Source of the DNA: Thermasporomyces composti
GTDB lineage: Bacteria; Actinomycetota; Actinomycetes; Propionibacteriales; Actinopolymorphaceae
Direction: 5' to 3'
NCBI RefSeq assembly: GCF_003386795.1
Contig: NZ_QTUC01000001.1
Coordinates: forward strand, 310,001 to 374,000
DNA: 64,000 nt
Made by a program: the position numbers and the translations under genes. Position 1 is the stretch's first letter. Each line of letters starts with the position of its first letter. Positions 17,686-26,396 of the stretch are shown here, in pieces. The notes below the pieces were generated by a model that saw only the letters and a list, made by a program, of their open reading frames with translations, did not search any database and was not told where the DNA came from.

Positions 17686-19349
17686 TTCGCTTCGAATCCG
17701 TCACGGTCTACTACCCCGAGCAGCCCGAGCCGGTCCTGCGGGACGTCACCTTGCACGTGGCGGAGGGCGAGCTGTGTCTGGTCGTCGGTCAGACCGGAAG
17801 TGGCAAGTCGACCTTGCTCCGGGCGATCAACGGTCTGGTTCCGCACTTCACCGGCGGAACTCTGATCGGACGGGTGCTCGTGGACGGCCGCGACACCCGC
17901 ACGCACCGCCCTCGCGACCTGGCCGACGTCGTCGGCGTCGTCGGGCAGGACCCGCTTGCCACGTTCGTCACGGACACGGTGGAGGACGAGCTCGCCTACG
18001 GCATGGAGTCGCTCGGCCTTCCCGGCGACGTCATGCGGACCCGTGTCGAGGAGACCCTCGACCTCCTCGGGCTGGCCGAGGTGCGCGCGCGTCCGATCAG
18101 CACGCTATCGGGCGGGCAACGGCAACGGGTCGCGATCGGCGCCGTGCTGACCACTCAGCCTCGAGTTCTCGTCCTGGATGAACCCACCTCGGCGCTCGAC
18201 CCGCAGTCCGCCGAGGAGGTCCTGGCCGCCCTGCAGCGGTTGGTGCACGACCTCGGGGTGACCGTCGTCCTCGCCGAGCACCGGCTGGAGCGGGTCGTGC
18301 AGTACGCCGACCGGATCGTGGCGCTGCCGGGCCGCGGGCGACGACCGACCGTGGGCGCACCCGCCACCATCATGGCGTCCTCCACCGTCGCGCCGCCGGT
18401 CGTCGAGCTGGGGCGCCTGGCGGGGTGGGATCCCCTCCCGCTGAGTGTTCGCGACGCCCGGCGGCTCGCCGCTCCGCTGCGGGACCGGCTCGCCGGCCAA
18501 CCGCGTGTGAGCGGGCAGCCGTCGAGAGACGCCGCGAGCTCGGCCGGCGTCCACGACGACCTGCCGGCCGCGACCATGCGTGGGGTGACGGTGCGGTATG
18601 GCGGGCGACGCTCCACCGCACCGCCCGCCCTGCGTGACGTCGACCTCAGCGTGCGGCGCGGCGAGATCGTCGCGCTCATGGGACGGAACGGCGCCGGCAA
18701 GTCCACGTTGCTCAGCACCCTCGTCGGCTTGGTCCGGCCAGCCTCCGGCGCGGTCCGCGTCGGCGACCTCGACCCCACCGTGTCCCCACCGAAGGAGATC
18801 GCGCGCACGGTGGGGCTGGTGCCCCAGGAGCCGGGCGACCTCCTCTACGCCGAGACAGTGGCGCGGGAGTGCCGACAAGCGGACCAGGACTTCGACGCGG
18901 AGGCGGGGCGCTGCGCCGCCATCCTCGCCCGACTCGCTCCGGGAATCCCCGCCGATCGGCATCCTCGTGACCTGTCGGAAGGGCAGCGACTGTGCCTCGC
19001 CCTCGCCGTGGTCCTCACCGGCGACCCGCCGGTGCTCCTTCTCGACGAGCCCACCCGAGGCCTCGACTACCTCGCCAAGCGGCGACTGACCACCATCCTG
19101 CGGGAGCTCGCCAGCGGCACCGACGGCGAGCCTCACGCCGTCGTCTTCGCCTCCCACGACGTCGAGCTCGTCGCGGAGGTCGCCGACCGCGTGGTCGTCC
19201 TCGCCGACGGCGAGGTGGTGGCCGACGGACCCGTCGAGTCGGTTGTGGTCGCCTCGCCGACGTTCGCTCCCCAGGTGGCGAAGATCCTCCGACCGCTTCC
19301 CCTGCTCACCGTCTCGCAGGTCGCCGAGGCTCTCCGGGAAGCGTCATGA
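17682..19349 (+). CDS. ECF transporter A component, two ATPase domains fused
   Basis: A 555-residue protein with two ABC ATPase domains. NBD1 (about residues 1-215) has Walker A GQTGSGKST, signature LSGGQ and Walker B VLVLDEPTSALD. NBD2 (about residues 300-540) has Walker A GRNGAGKST, a modified signature LSEGQ, Walker B VLLLDEPTRGLD and the H-loop ASHD. Fusion of the two A subunits is common in actinobacteria. The GTG start overlaps the T-component stop, and the 3' end overlaps the S-component ATG by 4 nt. Together these four genes make a complete B12-controlled ECF importer. Confidence 0.9.
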   Translation: MIRFESVTVYYPEQPEPVLRDVTLHVAEGELCLVVGQTGSGKSTLLRAINGLVPHFTGGTLIGRVLVDGRDTRTHRPRDLADVVGVVGQDPLATFVTDTVEDELAYGMESLGLPGDVMRTRVEETLDLLGLAEVRARPISTLSGGQRQRVAIGAVLTTQPRVLVLDEPTSALDPQSAEEVLAALQRLVHDLGVTVVLAEHRLERVVQYADRIVALPGRGRRPTVGAPATIMASSTVAPPVVELGRLAGWDPLPLSVRDARRLAAPLRDRLAGQPRVSGQPSRDAASSAGVHDDLPAATMRGVTVRYGGRRSTAPPALRDVDLSVRRGEIVALMGRNGAGKSTLLSTLVGLVRPASGAVRVGDLDPTVSPPKEIARTVGLVPQEPGDLLYAETVARECRQADQDFDAEAGRCAAILARLAPGIPADRHPRDLSEGQRLCLALAVVLTGDPPVLLLDEPTRGLDYLAKRRLTTILRELASGTDGEPHAVVFASHDVELVAEVADRVVVLADGEVVADGPVESVVVASPTFAPQVAKILRPLPLLTVSQVAEALREAS

Positions 19350-20299
19350 CGTCCCTTCGGTCCGCGCACGCACGGGCGGTGCCGCTTCGGGTTCGTCCAC
19401 GCTCCGCGCTCGCCCTCACGCTGGCCTGCCTCGTCGGCGTCGCCGGGTACGGCTGGCCGTTCCTCGCCGACTCGACCAGTTCCATCGGTGGTCACTCGAC
19501 GGACGCGCCCTATCTGTTCGCCCTGCTGCTGCCACTCGTGGTCGCGATCGTGGTCGCCGAGCTCAGCGACGGCGGCATGGACGCCAAAGCGGTCGCGATG
19601 CTGGGTGTACTGGCGGCGGTCGGGGCTGGTCTGCGCGCCGTGAGCCCGGGCACGGGCGGGTTCGAGCCCACTCTCTTCCTCGTGGCGCTGGCGGGACGCG
19701 TCTTCGGCGCGGGATTCGGCTTCGCGCTCGGCGCGACCATGATCGTGGCCAGTGGCCTGGTCACGGGCGGGGTCGGACCGTGGATGCCGTACCAGATGCT
19801 GGGGCTGGCCTGGGTGGGCATGGGAGCCGGGCTCCTGCCGGGTGGCACCGGCAAGGGCGAGCGGTGGCTCCTCGCCGGCTACACCGCGATCGCGAGCCTC
19901 GCCTTCGGCGCTCTGCTCAACCTGTCGTTCTGGCCGTTCACCACCAGTCTGCCGCCGACCATGGCCTACACGAGCGCCGCGTCGGCAGGCACCAACCTGG
20001 CCCACTACGCGGCGTTCTACGTCACGACGTCGCTGGGGTGGGACGCGGTCCGCGCCGTCGTCAACGCCACGCTCGTCGTCCTCGCCGGCCGTGCGATCCT
20101 GTCGACCCTGCGGCGGGCCGCGCGGCGGGCCGCCTTCGATGCGGAACCCGTGTTCCGTCCTCCCTTCCATCCGACGTCGACACGTCAGTCGAGGGCGGCG
20201 TCGGACCCGGACCAGGTCGACGACGGTGCCGTAGTGAGAGACACCGCCGACACGGCCAGGCGGCGGGAGAAGACAGATGACAACCCGGCGCCTTGTTGA
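19346..20299 (+). CDS. ECF transporter S component (putative cobalamin/cobalamin-precursor binding, CbrT-like)
   Basis: A 317-residue membrane protein with about six hydrophobic helices (LALTLACLVGVAGYGWPFL, LFALLLPLVVAIVVAELS, VAMLGVLAAVGAGLRAV and others). The glycine-rich FLVALAGRVFGAGFGFALGATMIVASG segment and the GPWMPYQMLGLAWVGMGAGLLP loop are typical of S components. The last 65 residues are polar and probably cytoplasmic. The ligand is inferred from the upstream riboswitch and the SCO2321-2324-like gene order, so cobalamin or a corrinoid precursor is most likely. It overlaps the ATPase gene by 4 nt. Confidence 0.82.
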   Translation: MTSLRSAHARAVPLRVRPRSALALTLACLVGVAGYGWPFLADSTSSIGGHSTDAPYLFALLLPLVVAIVVAELSDGGMDAKAVAMLGVLAAVGAGLRAVSPGTGGFEPTLFLVALAGRVFGAGFGFALGATMIVASGLVTGGVGPWMPYQMLGLAWVGMGAGLLPGGTGKGERWLLAGYTAIASLAFGALLNLSFWPFTTSLPPTMAYTSAASAGTNLAHYAAFYVTTSLGWDAVRAVVNATLVVLAGRAILSTLRRAARRAAFDAEPVFRPPFHPTSTRQSRAASDPDQVDDGAVVRDTADTARRREKTDDNPAPC

Positions 20300-20327
20300 C
20301 ATGCTCAGGAGACGTGCCGGGTTCTGA
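20277..20327 (+). other. Short frame resembling the N-terminus of a lost ABC exporter gene
   Basis: An ATG with a good GGGAGAAG site 6 nt upstream opens a 16-codon frame, MTTRRLVDMLRRRAGF, and then stops. The sequence resembles the start of actinobacterial ABC exporters (basic, LVxMLRRRPGL-like). It overlaps the S-component 3' end and the start of the next ABC gene. It could be a gene remnant or a coupling leader; support is weak. Confidence 0.3.
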
Positions 20328-22170
20328 TATCAGAACGGACGAGCGCCGTCGGCGTTCCGCACGCCGTGCCGCGCTCGGTGTCCTTCTCCGCGCGTTCCCG
20401 GGTCGGACGACTCTCCTCGCCATCCTCGCGCTGCTCGGCGGAATCCTGCCCACCGGCTTCGCGCTCCTGGTGGCCCAGCTGGTCGACCTCCTCCCCGTGG
20501 CGGTCACCAGTGGCTTCGACTCAGCGCACGGGCGCCGGGTCATCGGGACGCTGATCGGGATCGGGGTCGTCCTCGTGGCCCAGGAGCTCATCCGGGTGCT
20601 CCGCGAGCTCCACTCCACCGATCTGTACCGACGGCTCGACGAGTACCTCCTGTCCCGCGTGATGGCGACCACGATGTCGGCGCCTCGGCTCGACCTGTTC
20701 GAGGATCCCGAGCTCGCCGCGGCCACGAACCGGGCGGTGCGCATCGCCCGCTACGGTCCGGGCGAACTGGTGAGCGGGCTGAGCTACCGCTGGACCTCGG
20801 TCGCGCAGGGGCTCGCCGCCACTGCCCTGGTCGCCACGGTGTGGCCGCTCGCCGCGGCGTGCCTGCTCGTCCTGTGGTTCGTCGTGAGCCGCCACCTGCG
20901 GGCCGACTTCTACCGCGCCAACCCCTTCTGGGCCGAACCGCTGCGCCGAGCGGTCTACCTCAAGCGGCTCACCCTGATGCCCGAGTGGGCCAAGGAGCTG
21001 CGCGTCTTCGGCCTGACCGACTTCGTCGTGAGGAGGTTCGGCGAGGAGTGGTCGCGGGTGATGGACGAGCTCTGGCGCACGCGCCGCGTGGGGTACCGGA
21101 CCACCACCGTCCTCACCGTCGCGATCCTCGTCGCCAACCTCGCGGTGATCCTCCTGGCCGTCCGGGACGCCCTGCGCGGCGCCATGGACACCGCCTCGCT
21201 CGTCGTCCTCATCCAAGGGCTCTTCGCCATGGCTCTCATCGCCGCACAGGACGGCGACATCTGGATCGAGAACGGCGCGATCCCGGTGCCGGACGTCCTC
21301 GCGCACGAGCGGGCAGCGGCCAAGGTCACGCCCGCGCCCGACCCGACGGCCCGTCCGGCCACCGGCATGCCCCGCCGAGAGATCCGTTTCGACAACGTGC
21401 GGTTCGGCTACCCAGGCCGCGACCGCCCGGTCTTCGACGGTCTCGACCTCACCATCGAGGCGGGCCGATCGCTCGCCGTCGTCGGTCTCAACGGCGCGGG
21501 CAAGACGACCCTGATCAAGCTGCTCACCGGCCTCGTCCAGCCGCAGGGCGGTCGCATCCTCGTCGACGGGGTCGACCTCGCCGAGCTTGACCTGGTGAGC
21601 TGGCGGCGGATGGTCGCGGCGATCTTCCAGGACTTCGTCCGCTACCAGCTACCCGCTCGGGAGAACATCGGCTTCGGAGCGGTGGAGACGCTCACCGATC
21701 CGAGGGCGGACGACCGAATCCTCGCCGCGGCCCGAAAGGCGGGCGCCGACGCGATCATCGAACGGCTGCCGGCAGGGCTCGACACGATCCTCTCCCGCCG
21801 TCACGACGGAGGCGTCGACCTGTCCGGCGGTCAGTGGCAGCGCATCGCGCTCGCGCGGGCCATGGCCGCGGTGGGCACAGGCGCACGGGTGCTCGTCCTG
21901 GACGAGCCGACCGCCCACCTCGATGCTCGCGCCGAGGCCGACCTGTATGACCGGTTCCTCGATCTGACGTACGGACTGACGTCGATCGTGATCAGCCACC
22001 GCTTCTCCACCGTCCGGCGGGCCGACCGGATCGTCGTCCTCGACGGCGGGAGGATCGTCGAGGACGGCAGCCACGACGAGCTCGTGGCAGCCGGCGGACG
22101 CTACGCCACGCTGTTCCACGCCCAGGCCATGCGCTACTACGACCTCACGGCGGAGGCCGCCGATGGCTGA
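20314..22170 (+). CDS. ABC exporter half-transporter 1 (membrane + ATPase domains)
   Basis: A 618-residue protein with an N-terminal six-helix exporter domain (residues 20-330) and a C-terminal ATPase: Walker A GLNGAGKTT, Q-loop IFQDFVRYQ, signature LSGGQWQR, Walker B VLVLDEPTAHLD and H-loop ISHRFST. The start is uncertain. GTG 20314 follows AGGAGA very closely; TTG 20293 is the alternative. A 16-bp palindrome (20321-20336) lies across the first codons if GTG is right. Overlap with the next ABC gene and shared architecture suggest a heterodimeric exporter. The substrate is unknown. Confidence 0.82.
   Translation: MPGSDIRTDERRRRSARRAALGVLLRAFPGRTTLLAILALLGGILPTGFALLVAQLVDLLPVAVTSGFDSAHGRRVIGTLIGIGVVLVAQELIRVLRELHSTDLYRRLDEYLLSRVMATTMSAPRLDLFEDPELAAATNRAVRIARYGPGELVSGLSYRWTSVAQGLAATALVATVWPLAAACLLVLWFVVSRHLRADFYRANPFWAEPLRRAVYLKRLTLMPEWAKELRVFGLTDFVVRRFGEEWSRVMDELWRTRRVGYRTTTVLTVAILVANLAVILLAVRDALRGAMDTASLVVLIQGLFAMALIAAQDGDIWIENGAIPVPDVLAHERAAAKVTPAPDPTARPATGMPRREIRFDNVRFGYPGRDRPVFDGLDLTIEAGRSLAVVGLNGAGKTTLIKLLTGLVQPQGGRILVDGVDLAELDLVSWRRMVAAIFQDFVRYQLPARENIGFGAVETLTDPRADDRILAAARKAGADAIIERLPAGLDTILSRRHDGGVDLSGGQWQRIALARAMAAVGTGARVLVLDEPTAHLDARAEADLYDRFLDLTYGLTSIVISHRFSTVRRADRIVVLDGGRIVEDGSHDELVAAGGRYATLFHAQAMRYYDLTAEAADG
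20321..20336. promoter_or_regulatory. Perfect 16-bp palindrome at the start of the ABC exporter genes
   Basis: GTTCTGATATCAGAAC equals its own reverse complement and is AT-rich against a 70% GC background. TTGACA lies at 20296-20301, but no -10 box at normal spacing is clear. It is a candidate regulator binding site. Confidence 0.45.
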
Positions 22171-23998
22171 CTCCACACCCTGGTCCGGCGCCCGGCCTCC
22201 CGCGAGCCGACTGCGCGCGGCCACCGTCATGCTCGGCATCGCCTGGCAGGCAGACCGGCGGCGCGCGGTCCTCGCGTTCGGGATCTTCACCGTCCAGGCG
22301 CTTGTGACGGCCTCCTTCGCCTGGTGGCTCAAGCTCCTCCTCGACGGGCTCGCGGCAGGCGAGACCTGGCGTGTGGTCGCCGCGGCGGGAGCGGTGGCCG
22401 CGTGCGTGACCGCCGGCACCGGCTTGGACTACGCGGGGAGCCGAGTCCGGATGGCCCTCAACGAGCGCGCCCACCACCTGGTCGAACGTCAGCTCGCCGA
22501 GACGCTGGGCCGCACACCGACTCTCGAGATCCACGAAACCCCCGAGCACCTCACCCAGCTGGAGCTCCTCGACCAGGAGTCCTGGGAGTTCGGTGAGGCC
22601 ATTCCCTCGCTCGTCCAGCTCACCAACACCGCCGTTCAGGTCGTCGTGACCGTCGTTCTGCTGGCGAGCGTCCATCCCCTGCTGCTCCTGCTGCCGGCGT
22701 TCGGCGCGCCGATGCTCTTGCTGAGCTCGCGGATCAACGGCCTCTACGAGCTCGGTGACGAACTCGCCGCGGCACCGCAGCGACGCGCCAACGACTTGTG
22801 GGACCTGGCCACGCTCGGCGACGCCGCGAAGGAGGTTCGACTGTTCCGGCTGGCGCCGGAGATCCTGCGACGGTTCCACGAAGCGCACCGCGAGATCAGA
22901 GCGACGCATCTTCGCGTCCAAGGCCGAGGTCTCGCCCTGGGTTTCGCCGTCCGACTCGCGTTCCTCGTCGGCTACTTCGGCGCGATCCTCTTCGTGGTCG
23001 ACCAGGCGGTACGCGGTCGGGTGAGCGTAGGTGACGTCGTGCTGACCGCGGTCCTGGCCGGCCAGGTGCTCAACCTCGTGGACGGGTCTGGGGAGATCCT
23101 GCAGTGGACGCTGCGCACGCTCACCGCGGCGAGCCGCTTCGTGTACCTCAACGACGTCGCGAGCCGCAGTCGAGCGACCGTCGACGCGAGGCGCACGGTC
23201 CCGGAACGCCTCCGCTCGGGCATCGTCCTCGACCACGTCTCGTACCGCTATCCCCGCAGCGAGGCCGACGCGCTCCACGACGTCAACCTCACCTTGCCGG
23301 CCGGCTCGACCGTCGCCATCGTCGGCGACAACGGCGCGGGGAAAACCACTCTGGTCAAACTGCTCGCTGGGCTGTACCAGCCGACGAGCGGGCGGATCAT
23401 GGTCGACGGGATCGACCTGGCCACGCTCGACCCGGATCGCTGGCGTGCCCGGGTGTCGGCGGCGTTTCAGGACTTCGCACGCTGGGAGTTCACCGCCGGC
23501 GAGGCGGTGGGAATCGGCGACCTCGCCGGTGTCGACGACCGGGTCGACCCCGAGCGAGTGACCGCCGCGCTCGACCGAGCGGGCGCGAGCGACCTGCTCG
23601 ACACGCTGCCGAGAGGGCTCGACACCCAGCTCGGGCCGAGCTGGCCCGGGGGCATCGACCTGTCCGGCGGACAGTGGCAGAAGCTCGCGATCGGCCGAGC
23701 CATGATGCGCACGGCTCCCCTGCTGCTGCTCCTCGACGAGCCCACGGCGGCGTTGGACGCCGAGACCGAGCACCTGCTCTTCGAGCGTTGGACGGCGGCG
23801 GCTGCTGCGGTGCGCCGCACGACCGGCGGCGTGACCGTGCTCGTGTCGCACCGGTTCTCGACCGTGCGGATGGCCGACCTCATCGTGGTGTTGGACCGCG
23901 GCCGGGTCGTCGAGGTCGGCAGTCACGCCGACCTCGTGGCTCGACGAGGCGGCCGTTACGCCGAACTCTTCGAGCTCCAGGCTCGCTCCTACCGGTGA
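22163..23998 (+). CDS. ABC exporter half-transporter 2 (membrane + ATPase domains)
   Basis: A 611-residue exporter with the membrane domain in residues 20-335 and the ATPase in residues 350-600: Walker A GDNGAGKTT, Q-loop AAFQDFARWEF, signature LSGGQWQK, Walker B LLLLLDEPTAALD and H-loop VSHRFST. Its ATG overlaps the end of the first half-transporter by 8 nt, so the pair is cotranslated and probably works as a heterodimer. Both ATPase sites look catalytically complete. No substrate-specific neighbour (peptide precursor, biosynthetic enzyme) lies downstream; the next gene is convergent. Confidence 0.87.
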   Translation: MADSTPWSGARPPASRLRAATVMLGIAWQADRRRAVLAFGIFTVQALVTASFAWWLKLLLDGLAAGETWRVVAAAGAVAACVTAGTGLDYAGSRVRMALNERAHHLVERQLAETLGRTPTLEIHETPEHLTQLELLDQESWEFGEAIPSLVQLTNTAVQVVVTVVLLASVHPLLLLLPAFGAPMLLLSSRINGLYELGDELAAAPQRRANDLWDLATLGDAAKEVRLFRLAPEILRRFHEAHREIRATHLRVQGRGLALGFAVRLAFLVGYFGAILFVVDQAVRGRVSVGDVVLTAVLAGQVLNLVDGSGEILQWTLRTLTAASRFVYLNDVASRSRATVDARRTVPERLRSGIVLDHVSYRYPRSEADALHDVNLTLPAGSTVAIVGDNGAGKTTLVKLLAGLYQPTSGRIMVDGIDLATLDPDRWRARVSAAFQDFARWEFTAGEAVGIGDLAGVDDRVDPERVTAALDRAGASDLLDTLPRGLDTQLGPSWPGGIDLSGGQWQKLAIGRAMMRTAPLLLLLDEPTAALDAETEHLLFERWTAAAAAVRRTTGGVTVLVSHRFSTVRMADLIVVLDRGRVVEVGSHADLVARRGGRYAELFELQARSYR

Positions 23999-24183
23999 CG
24001 TCGGCCGCATCCGCCGTACCGTCCTGGACGGTGGGGCCGGGTCAGCGCCGATCTGCCACCGGAGCTCGCGCTCGAACGGTTCTCATCGTCGTCCTGGTGC
24101 CACGCGGCTCCACGTTCGTCGCCGTCAGCTCACCGTTGGACGGCTGGACCGTCGACGCAACGCTCGGCGATCCGGGCGCCGCC

Positions 24184-24840
24184 TCACCGAGGTCGCCCGG
24201 CCGCGGCGGCGGGCTCGGCCGCCTCCAGCCTGCGGAGGATGTGGGCGCACGCGGCGGCATCGAAGCGGCCCCCGCGTGCCCGCAACCGGGCCGCGATCTG
24301 GCGTCGGTGCGCCGGCTCCTTCGTCCCGGCGTACTTGAACTTCGCGCGGACGTCGGTCACGGTGAGCTCGGCGCCGCGCAGGCCAGGGAGCAGCCGTCGG
24401 TCGGGTCCGGTCGTCGAGACCGGCACACGACCGCTGTTCGGTTCGAAGTGGGCGAGCTGGCGGTTGAGCAGGGCCGCCTTCTCCTCCGGGTCGTCGATGA
24501 TCCGGACATCGCAGATGAGCTGGACGGTGGCGTAGTACGACGTCGGCACACCCAGCTCCGGTGGCGACCCCGGCTCGGCCTGCCAGGCCGCGGTGGCGTA
24601 CACGTAGTCGTCGACGACGCTCAACACGCAGCGGGGGTTCGCCTCGAGCAGCGGCCACACGGGGTTGGGCCGAGCCAGGTGCAGCCAGGCCGTGGCGATC
24701 CCGTCGAACACGAAGTGGGTGGGCACCACGACCGGGACGTCACGGTCACGCCCGGAGGCCACCAACTGGCCGAAGTCGTGCTCGGCGAGCCAGGATCGCC
24801 ATTCCTCGTCGGCCGCCTGATCCCAGGGGTGGATGAGCAC
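24184..24840 (-). CDS. PaiB-like FMN-binding protein
   Basis: A 218-residue protein of the PaiB family (split-barrel flavin-binding fold), whose named member in Bacillus is a negative regulator of sporulation and protease genes. Landmarks are LVASGRDRDVPVVVPTHFVFDG near the N-terminus, AWLHLARPNP, YVYATAAW and PTSYYATVQL in the middle, and the RAKFKYAGTKEPAHRRQIAARLRARG helix near the end. The GTG start has GGGGAGG 6 nt upstream. It is divergent from the MocR-type regulator across 74 nt that hold two inverted repeats, so control by that regulator is likely. Confidence 0.82.
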   Translation of the reverse strand: MLIHPWDQAADEEWRSWLAEHDFGQLVASGRDRDVPVVVPTHFVFDGIATAWLHLARPNPVWPLLEANPRCVLSVVDDYVYATAAWQAEPGSPPELGVPTSYYATVQLICDVRIIDDPEEKAALLNRQLAHFEPNSGRVPVSTTGPDRRLLPGLRGAELTVTDVRAKFKYAGTKEPAHRRQIAARLRARGGRFDAAACAHILRRLEAAEPAAAAGRPR

Positions 24841-24896
24841 GCCCCGCCTCCCCTTCGTTCGTCGCTCGCACCCGGGGGGTGCTAGGTCGAGAAATT

Positions 24897-24932
24897 TTGT
24901 TACAGTACAAACTTGTGACTGTGTCTACACAA
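24897..24932. promoter_or_regulatory. AT-rich operator with two TTGT..ACAA inverted repeats and a leaderless promoter
   Basis: Site 1 is TTGT-N6-ACAA at 24897-24910. Site 2 has arms TTGTG (24913-24917) and CACAA (24928-24932). The -10 box TACAGT (24901-24906) lies inside site 1, 8 nt before the GTG at 24915. Binding would cover the promoter and start of the MocR gene and could also affect the divergent PaiB gene. Confidence 0.6.
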
Positions 24933-26249
24933 TATTCCATCCGTGGCTCGACGTCGAGCGAGATCGCGGCGAGCGTGGAGTCCGGCGTGCGCTCAGGTGC
25001 GCTCGGGGCTGGCACTCTCCTGCCACCGGTGCGGCGGCTCGCGGCCGATCTCGGCGTGAGCCCAGGCACCGTCGCGGCCGCCTACCGGACCCTGCGCCAG
25101 CGTGGCGTCATCGAGACCCACGGGCGCCGAGGAAGCCGGGTCCGCGCTCGGCCCCCGATAGCGCCGCGCAGCAAAGGCCCGCTCCCCGTGCCACCGGGAG
25201 CTCGCGACGTCGCGAACGGTGCCCCGGACCCAGCGTTGCTCCCCGCGCTCGGACCCCGGTTGCGGAAGCTCTCCCCGGAGCCGGTCCTCTACGACGTCAC
25301 CGGACCGCTGCCAGCGCTCGCCGAGCTCGCACGCGACCGACTAGCCGCCGACGGCGTGCCGAGTGATGCCCTCACCGTCGCGAGCGGCTGCCTCGACGCC
25401 GTGGAGCGCGTCCTCGCCACACACCTACGCCCCGGTGACGCCGTAGCGGTCGAGGATCCCGGCTGGTCCAACCTGCTCGACTTGCTCGCCGCGATGAACC
25501 ACCCAGCCGTCCCCGTCCCCGTCGACGACGACGGGCCATCGGCCAGGGGTGTCGCCGAGGCCCTCCGTCGCGGAGCGCGAGGTCTCGTCCTCACCAATCG
25601 CGCCCAGAACCCGTGGGGAGCCTGCGTGACCGCCGCACGGGCCGACGAGCTCCGCGCGGTGCTCCTCGCGCACCCGGACACGCTGCTCATCGAAGACGAT
25701 CACGCCGCCGAGCTGGCGACCACGCCGTTGTACTCACTCGCCGGCACGACACACCACTGGGCCTACGTGCGATCCGTCTCCAAGCCTCTCGGTCCCGATC
25801 TACGCTGCGCCGTCGTCGCCGGCGACGAGGAGACCATCGACAGGGTCGAAGGACGTCAGCGGCTGGGCGCGCGGTGGGTCTCGACGGTCCTGCAGTCGCT
25901 CGTGGTCGCGCTGTGGCGGGACCCGTCCGTCGACGCGCTCGTCGCCCGGGCGGCGAAGCGCTACGACGAACGGCGGACCGCGCTCCTCGCGGCACTTCAC
26001 CGGCGCGGCGTCGCCGCCCACGGTCGCTCCGGCCTCAACGTGTGGGTCCCGGTCGCGGACGAGACGGCGGCCTGCGCCCGCCTGCTGGAGGCGGGGTGGG
26101 TGGTGGCGCCTGGCTGGATGTACCGGATCGCGAGCGGGCCGGGCATTCGCATCACGACCAGCGCGCTTCGCGACGAGCGTGACGTGGAGGCGCTGGCCAC
26201 CGCCGTCGCTGCCGCGCTCTCCCCCGCTCGGGTGCCAGTGAGCGTCTAG
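24915..26249 (+). CDS. MocR/PdxR-type GntR-family regulator with aminotransferase-like domain
   Basis: A 444-residue regulator. The N-terminal winged helix-turn-helix covers residues 1-80 (LLPPVRRLAADLGVSPGTVAAAYRTLRQRGVIETHGRRGS). A fold type I aminotransferase-like domain follows, with the PLP-contact stretches TNRAQNPWG, LIEDDHAAEL and the Schiff-base Lys region RSVSKPLGPDLR. MocR proteins use PLP or PLP-amino acid adducts as effectors rather than doing catalysis. GTG 24915 follows the -10 box by 8 nt; the earlier in-frame start at 24879 would place the promoter inside the gene. The target is probably the divergent PaiB-like gene. Confidence 0.87.
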   Translation: MTVSTQYSIRGSTSSEIAASVESGVRSGALGAGTLLPPVRRLAADLGVSPGTVAAAYRTLRQRGVIETHGRRGSRVRARPPIAPRSKGPLPVPPGARDVANGAPDPALLPALGPRLRKLSPEPVLYDVTGPLPALAELARDRLAADGVPSDALTVASGCLDAVERVLATHLRPGDAVAVEDPGWSNLLDLLAAMNHPAVPVPVDDDGPSARGVAEALRRGARGLVLTNRAQNPWGACVTAARADELRAVLLAHPDTLLIEDDHAAELATTPLYSLAGTTHHWAYVRSVSKPLGPDLRCAVVAGDEETIDRVEGRQRLGARWVSTVLQSLVVALWRDPSVDALVARAAKRYDERRTALLAALHRRGVAAHGRSGLNVWVPVADETAACARLLEAGWVVAPGWMYRIASGPGIRITTSALRDERDVEALATAVAAALSPARVPVSV

Positions 26250-26365
26250 TCGTCGACCACCTTGTCGAGGAACGACGTCCCACCGACTGGACGTCCCATG
26301 GAACAGCCGAACCCGTCCTGGGAGCACTGCCGCGCACCACAACCGACGCGAGGTCCGACCGCGCG

Positions 26366-26396
26366 GACACCCGATCAGGAGGGACGTCCGGGTGTC
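26366..26396. terminator. Inverted repeat at the clpP-like gene end
   Basis: GACACCCG (26366-26373) pairs with CGGGTGTC (26389-26396) around a 15-nt loop. It overlaps the clpP-like stop, between convergent genes. There is no T-tract. Confidence 0.35.

Noticed and set aside
22145-24010. Minus-strand frame of about 620 codons opposite the second ABC exporter
   Set aside because: Composition is that of an antisense shadow, with repeated Arg/Gly/Glu stretches and no family match.
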